Below are positions 12,635 to 22,693 of a stretch of DNA of 34,892 nt, piece by piece. This stretch comes from a virus. Numbering within the stretch: the stretch's first letter is position 1; every line of letters starts with the position of its first letter. The DNA lies in IMG/VR virus record IMGVR_UViG_3300045999_012972, positions 1 through 34,892 of that record. One strand, 5' to 3'. The notes under the pieces were generated by a model. That model saw nothing but the letters and a program-made list of their open reading frames with translations. It was not told the DNA's origin and made no database searches. Position numbers and translations under genes: made by a program.

Positions 12635-13090
12635 ATGATAACACACCGCATGATCCCGTTCCTCGCGGCCTTCCTCGCCGCTTCCCTTTGCGCCACCGCC
12701 GCGTCTGTCTCTGTTCGTGAAACGGCATCGTCTTCACGTTTTAAGCTCGATCCCAAGTATCGCAGTGCGTCGTGGGCGGCCGCAGCCTACGACCAGCACC
12801 GGACTGTCGAGATCTCTACCCATGTTTCACCCGCAGAGCTTGCCGCTGGCGTCGTGGTCGAGGTCGCTTACATGGACCCGACGCAGCCCGAGCGCGGAGT
12901 TTACGCGCCAGCTCACTCCATCACCCAGACCACGCTGAGCCACCGTGGACCTGTCGAATTTGTGTGGGAGGCGGCGCCAAGTCGTAAGGATGCATGGGCC
13001 GCTCGTGTGATTGTTGGAGGGAAGGTCACTGCGTGGGCCGCCGAGAACGACAAAGCGCTTGCGTGGATTAAGGAACAACCTGCGCCCTGA
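12635..13090 (+). CDS. Exported accessory protein (151 aa), possible lysogenic conversion gene
   Basis: It starts MITHRMIPFLAAFLAASLCATAASVS, a clear Sec signal peptide with cleavage likely after ATA or AAS around residue 20-24. The mature part is beta-rich (TVEISTHVSPAELAAGVVVEVAYMDP, and later WAARVIVGGKVTAWAAEN). No family is recognised. It lies between the repressor and a strong terminator, in the same direction, so it can be expressed in the lysogen, as 'moron' genes are. Composition is less GC-rich than the late genes, in line with separate acquisition. Confidence 0.65.
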   Translation: MITHRMIPFLAAFLAASLCATAASVSVRETASSSRFKLDPKYRSASWAAAAYDQHRTVEISTHVSPAELAAGVVVEVAYMDPTQPERGVYAPAHSITQTTLSHRGPVEFVWEAAPSRKDAWAARVIVGGKVTAWAAENDKALAWIKEQPAP

Positions 13091-13118
13091 TTGCGCCCCA
13101 TCCTTCCCGCCCCGTTTT

Positions 13119-13150
13119 GCCCCGCCCTGACCGGCGGGGCTTTTTGTTTT
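13119..13150 (+). terminator. Rho-independent terminator
   Basis: GCCCCGCC (13119-13126), a six-base loop, GGCGGGGC (13133-13140), then TTTTTGTTTT. The 8-bp GC stem followed by a T-run is a strong terminator after the repressor and accessory gene, insulating the late operon. Confidence 0.9.
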
Positions 13151-13196
13151 TCAGCATCGGGCGCAGACCGGGCAGAAAATACCGGGGGTAAGGAGG

Positions 13197-13213
13197 CCTA
13201 AGGGGGCCTTAGG
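13197..13213. promoter_or_regulatory. CCTAAGG-GGG-CCTTAGG palindrome upstream of the late operon
   Basis: A perfect 7+7 palindrome with a 3-base spacer lies in the leader of the first late gene, 46-62 bases before its start. Similar half-sites with the same spacing occur at 5950-5962 and 204-217. It is a good candidate binding site for a late activator or repressor. Confidence 0.5.
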
Positions 13214-13258
13214 GTAACGCTCGGCGGGCGGCTTGTGGCATCGTGGGGCATCGCACCG

Positions 13259-13660
13259 ATGTCCTCCACCCGACACGCCCGGATAGTCGCAGTTTTCGCC
13301 CCTGTGGTCAATGCCGCAGAGGTCGGGCTGAGCGTGGGCACCGAGGCCGGCGACCGTATCCACCTACACCTTACGCGCCAGCTCGCCCGAGAGCTGGGGC
13401 GCTCCATCCTCGGCGCGCTCGATCCGCGCGCGGTGCTCACGCCAAAGACCCGCCGCCGTGGCCACAGCGGCCTGCCGGCGCCGGTCGTCGCCGAGCTGCA
13501 ACGGCAGTTCGAGCGCTGGACGGCCGGCGAGATCACCCAAGGCCAGGTCGCCTCCGACATGCGCCTGAGCACCACCACCGTGCAGCGCCACTTCGCTCGC
13601 CTCCAGGAGTCGCCGACGGAAAAGGCGCCCATCCTCAAGCCGGGAGGCGCGATTCTCTGA
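13259..13660 (+). CDS. HTH regulator, candidate late-gene activator
   Basis: A 133-residue protein. The C-terminal half (HSGLPAPVVAELQRQFERWTAGEITQGQVASDMRLSTTTVQRHFARLQ) contains a helix-turn-helix at about residues 85-112. The N-terminal half is beta-rich. It is the first gene after the terminator and heads the rightward operon, where Mu has C, the late activator, further upstream. I prefer the ATG at 13259 to 13235 as it follows the control palindrome at a reasonable distance. Role inferred from position and fold; a small-terminase-like protein is less likely. Confidence 0.5.
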   Translation: MSSTRHARIVAVFAPVVNAAEVGLSVGTEAGDRIHLHLTRQLARELGRSILGALDPRAVLTPKTRRRGHSGLPAPVVAELQRQFERWTAGEITQGQVASDMRLSTTTVQRHFARLQESPTEKAPILKPGGAIL

Positions 13661-13661
13661 C

Positions 13662-14132
13662 ATGAAGCCGCTCCCCTCCGCCTTCCCCCTGCCCCTCCGC
13701 CTGGAGCGCACCGGCCCCGGCCTCGCCGTCCTCCGCGCGCCCTTCGCCTTTCTCTCTCCCACGCTCGGCCGCATCGTGGTGCCCGAGGGCTTCGACACGG
13801 ACTACGCGAGCGTCCCGCGGATCTTCTGGTCGTTCTACCCGCCCGACGGCTCCTACACCCCGGCCGCCGTCATCCACGACGCGCTCTATTTCTACCAGGC
13901 GCGCTCCGCCGCTACTCCGTCGCCGATCACCCGCGCGCAGGCGGACGCCGTCTTCCTCGAGGCCATGGCCGCGCTCGGCGTGCCGCTCCTTCGCCGCCGC
14001 CTGCTTTACCGTGCCGTCCGCGTGGGCGGCTGGCTGGCCTGGCGCCGCAACCGTCGCTGGCACGAGGCCGAGGCCGCGCGCCGCTTCGATGAGGCCGCTA
14101 CCGCCGGCCTGATCCCCGACCAGATCGACTGA
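13662..14132 (+). CDS. DUF1353 family phage protein
   Basis: A 156-residue protein. The core EGFDTDYASVPRIFW and SYTPAAVIHDALYFY is the signature of DUF1353 (residues about 45-80). A hydrophobic, Arg-rich C-terminal half follows (LLRRRLLYRAVRVGGWLAWRRN), perhaps membrane-associated. DUF1353 genes are common near lysis and head genes in phages but have no proven function. It starts one base after the previous stop. Confidence 0.85.
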   Translation: MKPLPSAFPLPLRLERTGPGLAVLRAPFAFLSPTLGRIVVPEGFDTDYASVPRIFWSFYPPDGSYTPAAVIHDALYFYQARSAATPSPITRAQADAVFLEAMAALGVPLLRRRLLYRAVRVGGWLAWRRNRRWHEAEAARRFDEAATAGLIPDQID

Positions 14133-14422
14133 TGAAACCTCGCCGCCTCCTCGCCCTCCTCATGCTCACCTTCCTCTCCGCTCTCGCCGGCTGCCTCCGT
14201 CTGCCCGAGGTGACCGCGCAGTCCATCCGCTACGAGTCCGCGCATCCGCTCGGGGGCAGCTCCGTCGTGATCCGCGACGTCGAGGTGACCGAGCAGGAGG
14301 TCAAGGCCGGCGAATACACCCGGACCACGAAGATCATGGGCTTCACCCAGAGCGTCACCGTCGAGGGCTACCGCCGCGAGCGCCGCCCCGAGGTGCCTGT
14401 CTCCCCGACCCTCGCCCCCTAG
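14132..14422 (+). CDS. Small lipoprotein (96 aa)
   Basis: The start MKPRRLLALLMLTFLSALAGC is a lipoprotein signal peptide with lipobox LAGC, the acylated Cys being residue 21. The mature part is about 75 residues, beta-rich (SSVVIRDVEVTEQEVKAGEYTRTTKIMG). It overlaps the DUF1353 stop by one base. It might act in lysis as an Rz1-like spanin or modify the envelope; it lacks the Pro-rich composition typical of Rz1. Function unresolved. Confidence 0.65.
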   Translation: MKPRRLLALLMLTFLSALAGCLRLPEVTAQSIRYESAHPLGGSSVVIRDVEVTEQEVKAGEYTRTTKIMGFTQSVTVEGYRRERRPEVPVSPTLAP

Positions 14423-14441
14423 ACCCGCCGCCTCTCTCCCG

Positions 14442-14891
14442 ATGCCGCTCCCCCTTCCCATTGCCCTCCTCGCCCAGGCCGCGCCCGAGCCCCAGGCGCT
14501 CAGCGACTTCCTCGCGGTGTTTTTCTACCTCGCGGGCTCGGTCGTGGCGCTGCTCGTGGGCTGGTTCCAGATCTTCCCGCGCAAACAGGCGGAGATCGCG
14601 CAGCCCTTCACGGTCAAGCCGGCGGAGGAGTTCGCGACCAAGGCCCAACTCACGGAGGTGCATGGCCGCATCAAGCGCGAGCGCGGCGAGATCGACGCCC
14701 ATTTCGCCCGCGTGGAGCAGGCCGCGCTGGAGGCCACGCGCCGGGTGGACCACGAGCTGCACGCCATCCGCGAGAGCATCGAGGATGGGCAGCGGGCCGG
14801 CGAGGCGCGGGTAGAGACGCTGCGCGAAAAAATCGACGATCAGACGAAGCTCATCATCTCCGTGATCCGCGAAGGAGGCGGGCACTCGTGA
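14442..14891 (+). CDS. DUF2730-like (Mu gp25-type) membrane/coiled-coil protein
   Basis: A 149-residue protein with one membrane segment (about 22-44, LAVFFYLAGSVVALLVGWFQIF) followed by a long coiled coil (about 60-140, KAQLTEVHGRIKRERGEIDAHFARVEQ). This layout and the position before gp26- and gp27-like genes match Mu gp25 (DUF2730). Function in Mu is not established; a holin- or spanin-like role is possible. Confidence 0.65.
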   Translation: MPLPLPIALLAQAAPEPQALSDFLAVFFYLAGSVVALLVGWFQIFPRKQAEIAQPFTVKPAEEFATKAQLTEVHGRIKRERGEIDAHFARVEQAALEATRRVDHELHAIRESIEDGQRAGEARVETLREKIDDQTKLIISVIREGGGHS

Positions 14892-15142
14892 GCACGCCCA
14901 TGCAGATCCGCATGCGCACCCTCCGCGTGCTCGAGGCCTACTCGCCCAACAGCGCGCCCACGGCGGCGCTTCTGGACGCGGTCAACGTGGACCTGCCACG
15001 GAAGCTCTCGACCGAGCAGCTCGCGGTCGAGCTGGTCTGGCTGCATGGCAACACCCTGGTCGACAAGATCGCCGACCCGCTCGATCCCGACGCGACGCGC
15101 TGGGTCATCACCCGCGTGGGCCTGGGGGCCCTCCGCCAATGA
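14888..15142 (+). CDS. Mu gp26-like small protein (84 aa)
   Basis: A GTG start overlaps the preceding stop (GTGA). The protein (MRTLRVLEAYSPNSAPTAALLDAVNVDLPRKLSTEQLAVELVWLHGNTLVDKI) looks like a winged helix ending in TRVGLGALRQ, fitting the small gp26-type proteins just upstream of the terminase genes in Mu-like phages. A DNA-binding part in packaging is plausible but not shown. Confidence 0.6.
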   Translation: MSTPMQIRMRTLRVLEAYSPNSAPTAALLDAVNVDLPRKLSTEQLAVELVWLHGNTLVDKIADPLDPDATRWVITRVGLGALRQ

Positions 15143-15277
15143 TGCGCGCCGCCCACACGATTTCCCGCGAGGTTGGTGACCCCGCGGGCTTGGTGATAGT
15201 TGTTGACGCAACTCCCGGCGCGGAGGGCTCCACGCCCACGCGCCGGGACAACACCCACGCCGGGGAGGGGCGCGGCC

Positions 15278-15841
15278 ATGCCGAATAAGATCGAGCAGTC
15301 CCTCTCGCTCGACGACCTGCGCGCCCTGGTCGCGGAGTTGGCGGCGGCCTCGGCCGCGCCCACGCTCAAGCAGATCCAAGAGGCGGCGGCCCGCCGCGGC
15401 GTGCGCGTCTCCCTGATGGGCGCCTCGGCTTTTCGCGACAAAAACTTCGAAGGCTACCTCGCCGAGCTGCGGCGCAAGAGCGAGGCCGCCACGCTGATCG
15501 CCGAGGCCACCGCCGCCGGGGGCACCGCCGCCGATGCCGCCGCCGCGCTCGGCAGTGATCTCATCCTTGACCAGCTGATGGCCGGAACTCTGGAGGGCGA
15601 AGGCCTCGACCGCGCCATGCTCACCATCTCGCGGCTCCGGGCCGGCAACCAGGCGAGCGCCAAGCTGCGCGCCGACCTCGCGCTGCGCGACGAGCAGATC
15701 GCCAAGCTCCAAGCCGAGGCGACCGCGCGCGCCGAGAAGGCCGCCGCCGCCAAGGCCGCGCTGGAAACCATCTCCAAATCCAAGGGTGGCCTCACGCCCG
15801 AGACCCTGAAGCGGATCGAGGAGGCCGCCGGACTCCTGTGA
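15278..15841 (+). CDS. DUF3486 (Mu gp27-type) protein, probable small terminase
   Basis: A 187-residue protein. The N-terminal part (DDLRALVAELAAASAAPTLKQIQEAAARRGVRVSLMGASAFRD) is a helix-turn-helix-like region of the DUF3486 family, followed by a long Ala-rich coiled coil (about 105-165). I chose the ATG at 15278, preceded by GGGGAGGGG, over the earlier start at 15200. DUF3486 proteins sit just before the large terminase and are taken as the small terminase that recognises phage DNA. Its stop overlaps the terminase GTG. Confidence 0.8.
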   Translation: MPNKIEQSLSLDDLRALVAELAAASAAPTLKQIQEAAARRGVRVSLMGASAFRDKNFEGYLAELRRKSEAATLIAEATAAGGTAADAAAALGSDLILDQLMAGTLEGEGLDRAMLTISRLRAGNQASAKLRADLALRDEQIAKLQAEATARAEKAAAAKAALETISKSKGGLTPETLKRIEEAAGLL

Positions 15842-17399
15842 GCACGCGCCGCCAAATCAAAAATAAGGCCCTTGTCTCGTCCGGCGGCTCCGTTGGCCCG
15901 TCCGGGCCGCGAAAGCCCGGCTTAAAGAAGCTTAAGGCAGGTTCCGGGCCGGTCGGGGAAGCTTCCGCAGTCGTCACCGGGGGTCATTTCGCCGGAAAGG
16001 CCAAAAACATCCCGGCGCGGAACACCCTGCTCCTGCCCTATCAGGCCGCGTGGGTGACCGACGATTCGAGGCTCAAACTCATGGAGAAGGGCCGCCAGAT
16101 CGGCATGTCCTGGGCGAGCGCCTACCGTCTGGTGCGCAAGAAAAGCGCGGCCGACGCGCGGCTCGATGCGTGGATCTCCTCGCGCGACGATCTCCAGGCG
16201 CGGCTCTTCCTCGAGGACTCGAAGAAGTTCGCCGCCATCCTCCAGGCCGGCGCCGAGGACCTCGGCGAGCGGGTCATCGACGACGCCGGCCACTCCGCCT
16301 ACGTGCTCGCGATGGCCAACGGCCTCCGCCTGCACTCGATGTCGAGCAACCCCGACGCGCAAGCGGGCAAGCGCGGTGACCGCCTCCTGGACGAGTTCGC
16401 GCTGCACCCCGATCCGCGCAAGCTCTGGAGCATCGCCTACCCCGGCATCACCTGGGGCGGCTCCATGGAGTTGGTGAGCACGCATCGCGGCTCGCACAAC
16501 TTTTTCGCCGAGCTGGTCGCCGAGGTGAAGCACAAGGGCAACCCCAAGGGCATCAGCCTGCACACCGTCACCCTCCAGACGGCGCTCGATCAGGGCTTCC
16601 TCTACAAGCTTCAAGGCAAGCTCCCTGCCGGCGACCCGCGCCTCGACATGGACGAGGCCGATTACTTCACCTTCATCCGCTCGGGCTGCGCGGACGAGGA
16701 GAGCTTTCTCCAAGAGTTCTGCTGCCTGCCAGCCGACGACGCGGGCGCCTTTCTTACCTACGCAGAGATCGCCGGCTGTGAATACCCCGCCGCCGAGGCT
16801 TGGGCGCGCCCGCTCGATCAGCTCACAGGCGAGCTCTATGTGGGCGTCGACGTGGGCCGCGACCACGACCTCACGGTCATCTGGGTGGTCGAGCGGGTAG
16901 GTGGCGTGAGCTTCACCCGCCGCATCATCGAGATGAAGGCCGAGACCTTTGAGGCGCAGGAGCGCGCGCTCTACGAGATCCTCGAGCTCCCTGGCGTGCG
17001 CCGCTGCTGCATCGACCGCACCGGCATCGGCCGCCAGTTCGCCGAGCGCGCCGCGCAGCGCTTCGGCACCTATCGCGTCGAAGGGCTGGCCTTCACCCCG
17101 GCGGTGAAAGAGGAACTGGCCTACCCGCTGCGCGCGGCCTTCGAGGACAAGTCCCTCCGTATCCCGAACGACAAAATCATCCGCGCCGACCTCCGCAGTA
17201 TCCGTAAGGAGACTACGGCGGCGGGGAACATCCGCATCACCGCCGACCGGGGCAAAAACGGCCACGCGGACCGCTTCTGGGCGCTCGCGCTGGCGCTCCA
17301 CGCGGGGAAGGCGACCGGCGCCTCCGGCCGCTTCGCCCCGATCAAACCCAACCGCGTCACCCGCGCCCTCGCCGCCCGCCGTAGCCGGGCCGTCCTCGC

Positions 17400-17403
<4 letters not shown>
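15838..17403 (+). CDS. Terminase large subunit (Mu gp28-like)
   Basis: A 521-residue protein. The ATPase part shows LLPYQAAWVTDD (about 65-76), a Walker A-like EKGRQIGMSW (83-92) and Walker B LLDEF (183-187). The nuclease domain begins at YVGVDVGRDHDLTVIW (about 333-348) with acidic residues at the expected spacing and continues with IDRTGIGRQFAE and HADRFWALALALHAG. It drives DNA into the prohead and cuts it; Mu-type phages package by headful starting from the left end into host DNA. GTG start, overlapping the DUF3486 gene by 4 bases. Confidence 0.93.
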
Positions 17404-18952
<1,549 letters not shown>

Positions 18953-18956
<4 letters not shown>

Positions 18957-19921
18957 ACTCCCCCCGCTTCGAGATCCCCGCCGATGGCTGGGTGCAGATC
19001 GCGCCCTACGCCGAGATCCTCGCCCCGCTCTCGCGCCCCGGCGCCGAGCCCGTCCCGGTCATGCAGGTGATGGACCGCGCCACCGCCGAGCGCATCGCCA
19101 CTCGCTTCCGCGACGAGGCCGCCGCGCAGGCCAACTTCCCCGGCCTGCTCGTGGACTTCGACCACTTCAGCCACGACGAGGACAAGAGCACCCGCGCCGC
19201 CGGCTGGATCGACCAGGTCGAGGCGCGCGAGGCCGGGCTCTTCGCCCATGTGCGCTTCTCGGCCAGCGGGCAGGCCGCGCTTGAGGGCGGCGACTACCGG
19301 CTCTTCTCCCCCGTGCTCGCCTTCGAGGCGCGCGAATACCGCCCCGGCGAGCGCGTGCGCCCCATGGCCCTGCTTCGCGGCGCTCTGACCAACGATCCGC
19401 GCTTCAAGGGCATGATCCCGCTCGCCAACCGCGCCGCCACCTTTCCCACCCAGACCACCATGGACTACAAAGCCAAACTCCTCCAGCTCCTCGGCCTGCC
19501 CGAGACCTCCGACGACGCCGCCATCGAGGCCGCGCTCGCGCCCGCGACCGAAAACATGGCCGCCGGCAAAAAGTATCCCGAGACCGCCAACCGCCTCACC
19601 GCGCTCGAGGCCCAGTTGGTCGAGAGCGATCTCGACAAGGCCGGCCTCCAGGGCGAGGCCCGCGCCGCCGCCAAGGTCGTGCTGACCAAGAACCGCGACG
19701 AGGGTCTCGCCTTCCTCGCCGCCCTGGCCAAGCCCGGCAGCGGCTACCAGGTGACCCACAACCGCGGGGCTGCCCGCTTGCCCTCCGCCGACAAAAAGAC
19801 CGGCGACAAGAGCGCCGAGCGCGACGCCGCCGTCTCCGCCTACCGCACCGCCAACCGTTGCGATTTCACCACCGCGTGGAACGCCGTGCGCGCCGCCAAG
19901 CCCGACCTCTTTGCCGAGTAA
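18953..19921 (+). CDS. Head maturation protease with scaffold (Mu gpI/Z-like)
   Basis: A 322-residue protein. The N-terminal part (LVDFDHFSHDEDKSTRAAGWI, FAHVRFSASGQAALEGGDYRLFSPVLAF) matches Mu-type protease gpI. The C-terminal part from about 170 is helical with a charged, Ala-rich stretch, as expected for the internal scaffold domain. An in-frame ATG at 19460 (TTMDYKAKLLQLL) could start a separate scaffold like Mu Z. In Mu the gpF gene lies between portal and protease; here the gpF-like gene is displaced to 21896. Confidence 0.85.
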
Positions 19922-19974
19922 CTTTCGCCCCCACTCTCCACCCGAGAAACTCAAACCCAAACCCATCCGCCATC

Positions 19975-20376
19975 ATGTCCTCCAAACTCGCGTTCGATAA
20001 CGGCGTCATTCCTCTGGCGCCCACCGCCGATCAGTCCGCCCTGCGCGGTTACTTCGTCGAGAACTCCTCCGGTTCCGCCGCCGTCTGCAACGCCGCCACC
20101 GACATCCCGCTCGGCTGCATCGTGGACGGCGCCACCTCCACCGCCGGCCGCTCCGCCATCGCCATCTGCGGCTCCGGCGTCATCGCCATGGTCAAGGTGA
20201 CCGGCACCTCCCCCGGCACCATCACCCTCGGCACCTACCTCACGGTCAAGAACGACGGCACCGTCCAGGCCGACGCCGGCTCCGGCGGCCGTGTCCGTGT
20301 GGCCCGCGCCGTCGAGGCCGGCGCCGCCGGCGAGCTCATCGCCGCCGTCCTGATCGACCCGATCGCGCTCAGCTAA
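19975..20376 (+). CDS. Capsid decoration protein (DUF2190-like)
   Basis: A 133-residue, Gly/Ala/Thr-rich beta protein (ALRGYFVENSSGSAAVCNAATDIPLGCIVDGA...ITLGTYLTVKNDGTVQADA) typical of DUF2190 head decoration proteins. It sits directly before the major capsid gene, the usual place. The leader is AAACCC-rich with no Shine-Dalgarno sequence. Confidence 0.8.
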   Translation: MSSKLAFDNGVIPLAPTADQSALRGYFVENSSGSAAVCNAATDIPLGCIVDGATSTAGRSAIAICGSGVIAMVKVTGTSPGTITLGTYLTVKNDGTVQADAGSGGRVRVARAVEAGAAGELIAAVLIDPIALS

Positions 20377-20425
20377 CCGCGCGCGCTTTTCCACCCGCAC
20401 TCCTCACCCACCCGGCATACCCATC

Positions 20426-21361
20426 ATGTCCTCCTCGTCCTCCTCCACCGTCGTCCAGACGCTCACTAACTACGCTCGGGGCATCTTCCCCGACCTCGTC
20501 GCCTCGCAGGATCCCATCATCTCGCGCATGGCGCCCATCGTGCCCACCGGCTCCGCCACCGGCAAATACAAGAACTTCTCCGACAAAAACGCGTTTCAGA
20601 ACGCGCCCACCGCCCGCGCCATCGGCGGCCCGGCCCGTCGCCTGGAGTTCCTCGCCACCGACGCCGACTACAACTGCACCCCCCAGGCCCTCGAGATCGG
20701 CATCGACGACCACGAGCGCCTCCAGGCCGGCGACATGGAGTCGCAGATGGAGGAGGGCAAGATCCAGACCCTCCTCACCTCGGCCGCCATGTCGCACGTC
20801 AACGACGTCGTGGTCGCCGCCAAGGCCGGCCTCTCCGCCGCCGTCACGCCCAACTGGACCAACGCCTCCACCTGCACGCCCATCGACGACATCGACGCGC
20901 AGATCCAGGCCATCGCCGACGATATCGGTATGTTCCCCACCGACATCATCTTTGGCCTCAGCGCCTGGCGCCGCTTCCGCGCCGCCGCGCAGGTGAAGAG
21001 CAGCTTCCCCAACGCCGCCGTGGTCGGCGTCACCCCCGAGCAGGCCGCCGGCATCTTGCTCAACCCCTCGATCCGCATCGGCGTGTCGACCTCGATCCGC
21101 GACACCGCCAAGGTCGGCGCGGCCAAGGCCACCGCGAACATCCTCGGCGCCGAGGTGTTCGTCTTCTATGCCGCCCCCACGCCCAACACGATGGACGCCT
21201 CCTTTATGAAGGTGTTCTCCACCGGCCGAAACAGCATCGAGAGCGTGCGCCGCTACCGCGAGGAGCGCAACCGCTCGGACATGCTCGCCGTCGATTGGAG
21301 CCGCGACATCCGCGTCACCTCCACGGTCTCCGCGCGCCGCCTCACCGTCACCGTCGCCTAA
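20426..21361 (+). CDS. Major capsid protein
   Basis: A 311-residue protein with the Mu-like major head pattern: an N-terminal helix (VVQTLTNYARGIFPDLVASQDPIISRMAPIV), a middle part DIDAQIQAIADDIGMFPTDIIFGLSAWRRF and a C-terminal strand region ending RDIRVTSTVSARRLTVTVA. Size and the fold order fit an HK97-type capsid. It follows the decoration gene, and a terminator-like hairpin lies directly after it, which would raise capsid message relative to downstream genes. Confidence 0.88.
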   Translation: MSSSSSSTVVQTLTNYARGIFPDLVASQDPIISRMAPIVPTGSATGKYKNFSDKNAFQNAPTARAIGGPARRLEFLATDADYNCTPQALEIGIDDHERLQAGDMESQMEEGKIQTLLTSAAMSHVNDVVVAAKAGLSAAVTPNWTNASTCTPIDDIDAQIQAIADDIGMFPTDIIFGLSAWRRFRAAAQVKSSFPNAAVVGVTPEQAAGILLNPSIRIGVSTSIRDTAKVGAAKATANILGAEVFVFYAAPTPNTMDASFMKVFSTGRNSIESVRRYREERNRSDMLAVDWSRDIRVTSTVSARRLTVTVA

Positions 21362-21386
21362 GCGCGCCGGCCGGCTCTTCGACCCT

Positions 21387-21415
21387 CCGAGCCCGCGCCG
21401 GCTCGGCGGGTTTTT
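21387..21415 (+). terminator. Terminator after the capsid gene
   Basis: CCGAGCC (21387-21393), a six-base loop, GGCTCGG (21400-21406), then CGGGTTTTT. The stem is GC-rich with a short T-run, likely a partial terminator limiting read-through into the adaptor genes. Confidence 0.7.
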
Positions 21416-21441
21416 AGAGCCTGCCTAAGCCCCCCTCAAAC

Positions 21442-21891
21442 ATGGCCTGGACCACTCCCACCGCTGCCCAGCTCCGCGCTCGCCTCGCCGGCGCCGAGGT
21501 CACCGCGCTCGCCAGCTTCCTCACCAGCGGTGACTCCGCTCCCCTCGCCGCCATCCTGGTCGAGGCCACCGGCACCGTGCGCGGCTACATCGCGGCCAAC
21601 AAGGGCAACACCCTCGGCGCCGGCGACACCGTGCCGGCCGTCCTGCTCGACACCACGCTCGTCCTCGCCCGCCACGCCCTGCTCAACCGCTTGCCCATTT
21701 CCTCCCTGCTCACTGAGGGCCGCCGCAATGAGCACGCCGACGCGCTCCGCCGCCTCCAGGATGTCGCCGCCGGCAAGTTCGCGGTCGAGCAGCCCGAGAC
21801 CGCCACCACCGAGACCACCACCCCCCAGCCCGGCCCGCGCTTCGCCGCCGACTCTCGCCGCTTCACCCGCGGGCACCAGGACGGCCTCTGA
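21442..21891 (+). CDS. Head-tail adaptor, DUF1320 (Mu gp36-like)
   Basis: A 149-residue protein with the DUF1320 pattern: AAQLRARLAGAEVTAL near the start, GTVRGYIAANKG in the middle, and LLDTTLVLARHALLNRLPISSLLTEGRRNEHADALRRLQDVAAGK. It is the next gene after the capsid, as in Mu. It likely joins the portal to the tail. Confidence 0.85.
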   Translation: MAWTTPTAAQLRARLAGAEVTALASFLTSGDSAPLAAILVEATGTVRGYIAANKGNTLGAGDTVPAVLLDTTLVLARHALLNRLPISSLLTEGRRNEHADALRRLQDVAAGKFAVEQPETATTETTTPQPGPRFAADSRRFTRGHQDGL

Positions 21892-21895
21892 GCCC

Positions 21896-22693
21896 ATGCT
21901 CTTCTCCGATCCCATCCCCTTCGCCGAGGCCCTCCGGGCCAATGCCGTGCGCACGCTCCTCCCTACCGAGCTGCGCACGCGGGATCTCGCGGCCATCGAG
22001 CCCGCCCTCCTCCAGCGTGCTCGCTTCTCCGCCGGAGTCACCAGCGTCGGCTTCCTCCAGGAGATCGACGACCAGATCGGCGCCCTCACTCGCGGCGAGG
22101 TCGACCGCGCCACCGCCCGCCGCGACCTCAAGACCTTCCTCGGCACCCTCGGCACCGAGCGCGACGAGAGCGATCTCACCGACCTTGCCAGCGACGCCCG
22201 GCTCAACCTCATCCTCGATACCAACCTCGCCCAGGCGCAGGGCTACGGCCAAGCCCTCCAGGGTGCGCAGCCCGAGGTGCTCGACCAGTGGCCCGCGCAG
22301 GAGCTGGTGCGCGTGGTCGACTCCGCCGAGCCGCGCGATTGGGCCGCGCGCTGGGCCGCGGCCGGCGGCCAGTTCTTCGGCGGGCGCATGGTCGCGCTCA
22401 AGGCCGACCCGATCTGGACCGCCATCTCCCGCTTCGGCACGCCTTACCCGCCCTTCGATTTTAACTCCGGCATGGAGGTCGCCGACATCGACCGCGACGA
22501 GGCCGAGGCCCTCGGCCTGCTCGCCCCCGACGAGCAGGCGCCCACGCCCGAGCTGCCCGACTTCAACGCCGAGCTGCAAGCCTCGCCGGCCGTGCGCGCG
22601 GACTACCTGCGCAGCGCCCTTGCCGAGAGCCTGCAAGGCCTCGCCCGGTTCACCGCCGACGGCGTCCTCAAGCTCGTAGGAGGTGCCTCGTGA
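21896..22693 (+). CDS. gpF-like head morphogenesis protein
   Basis: A 265-residue protein. The motifs TSVGFLQEIDDQIGALTRGEVDRATARRDLKTFL, LNLILDTNLAQAQGYGQ and RFGTPYPPFDFNSGMEVADIDRDEAEALGLL fit the C-terminal part of Mu F / SPP1 gp7-like minor head proteins. It is shorter than Mu gpF and sits after DUF1320 instead of between portal and protease, so the module order is rearranged. Its stop overlaps the GTG of the next gene. Confidence 0.75.
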   Translation: MLFSDPIPFAEALRANAVRTLLPTELRTRDLAAIEPALLQRARFSAGVTSVGFLQEIDDQIGALTRGEVDRATARRDLKTFLGTLGTERDESDLTDLASDARLNLILDTNLAQAQGYGQALQGAQPEVLDQWPAQELVRVVDSAEPRDWAARWAAAGGQFFGGRMVALKADPIWTAISRFGTPYPPFDFNSGMEVADIDRDEAEALGLLAPDEQAPTPELPDFNAELQASPAVRADYLRSALAESLQGLARFTADGVLKLVGGAS

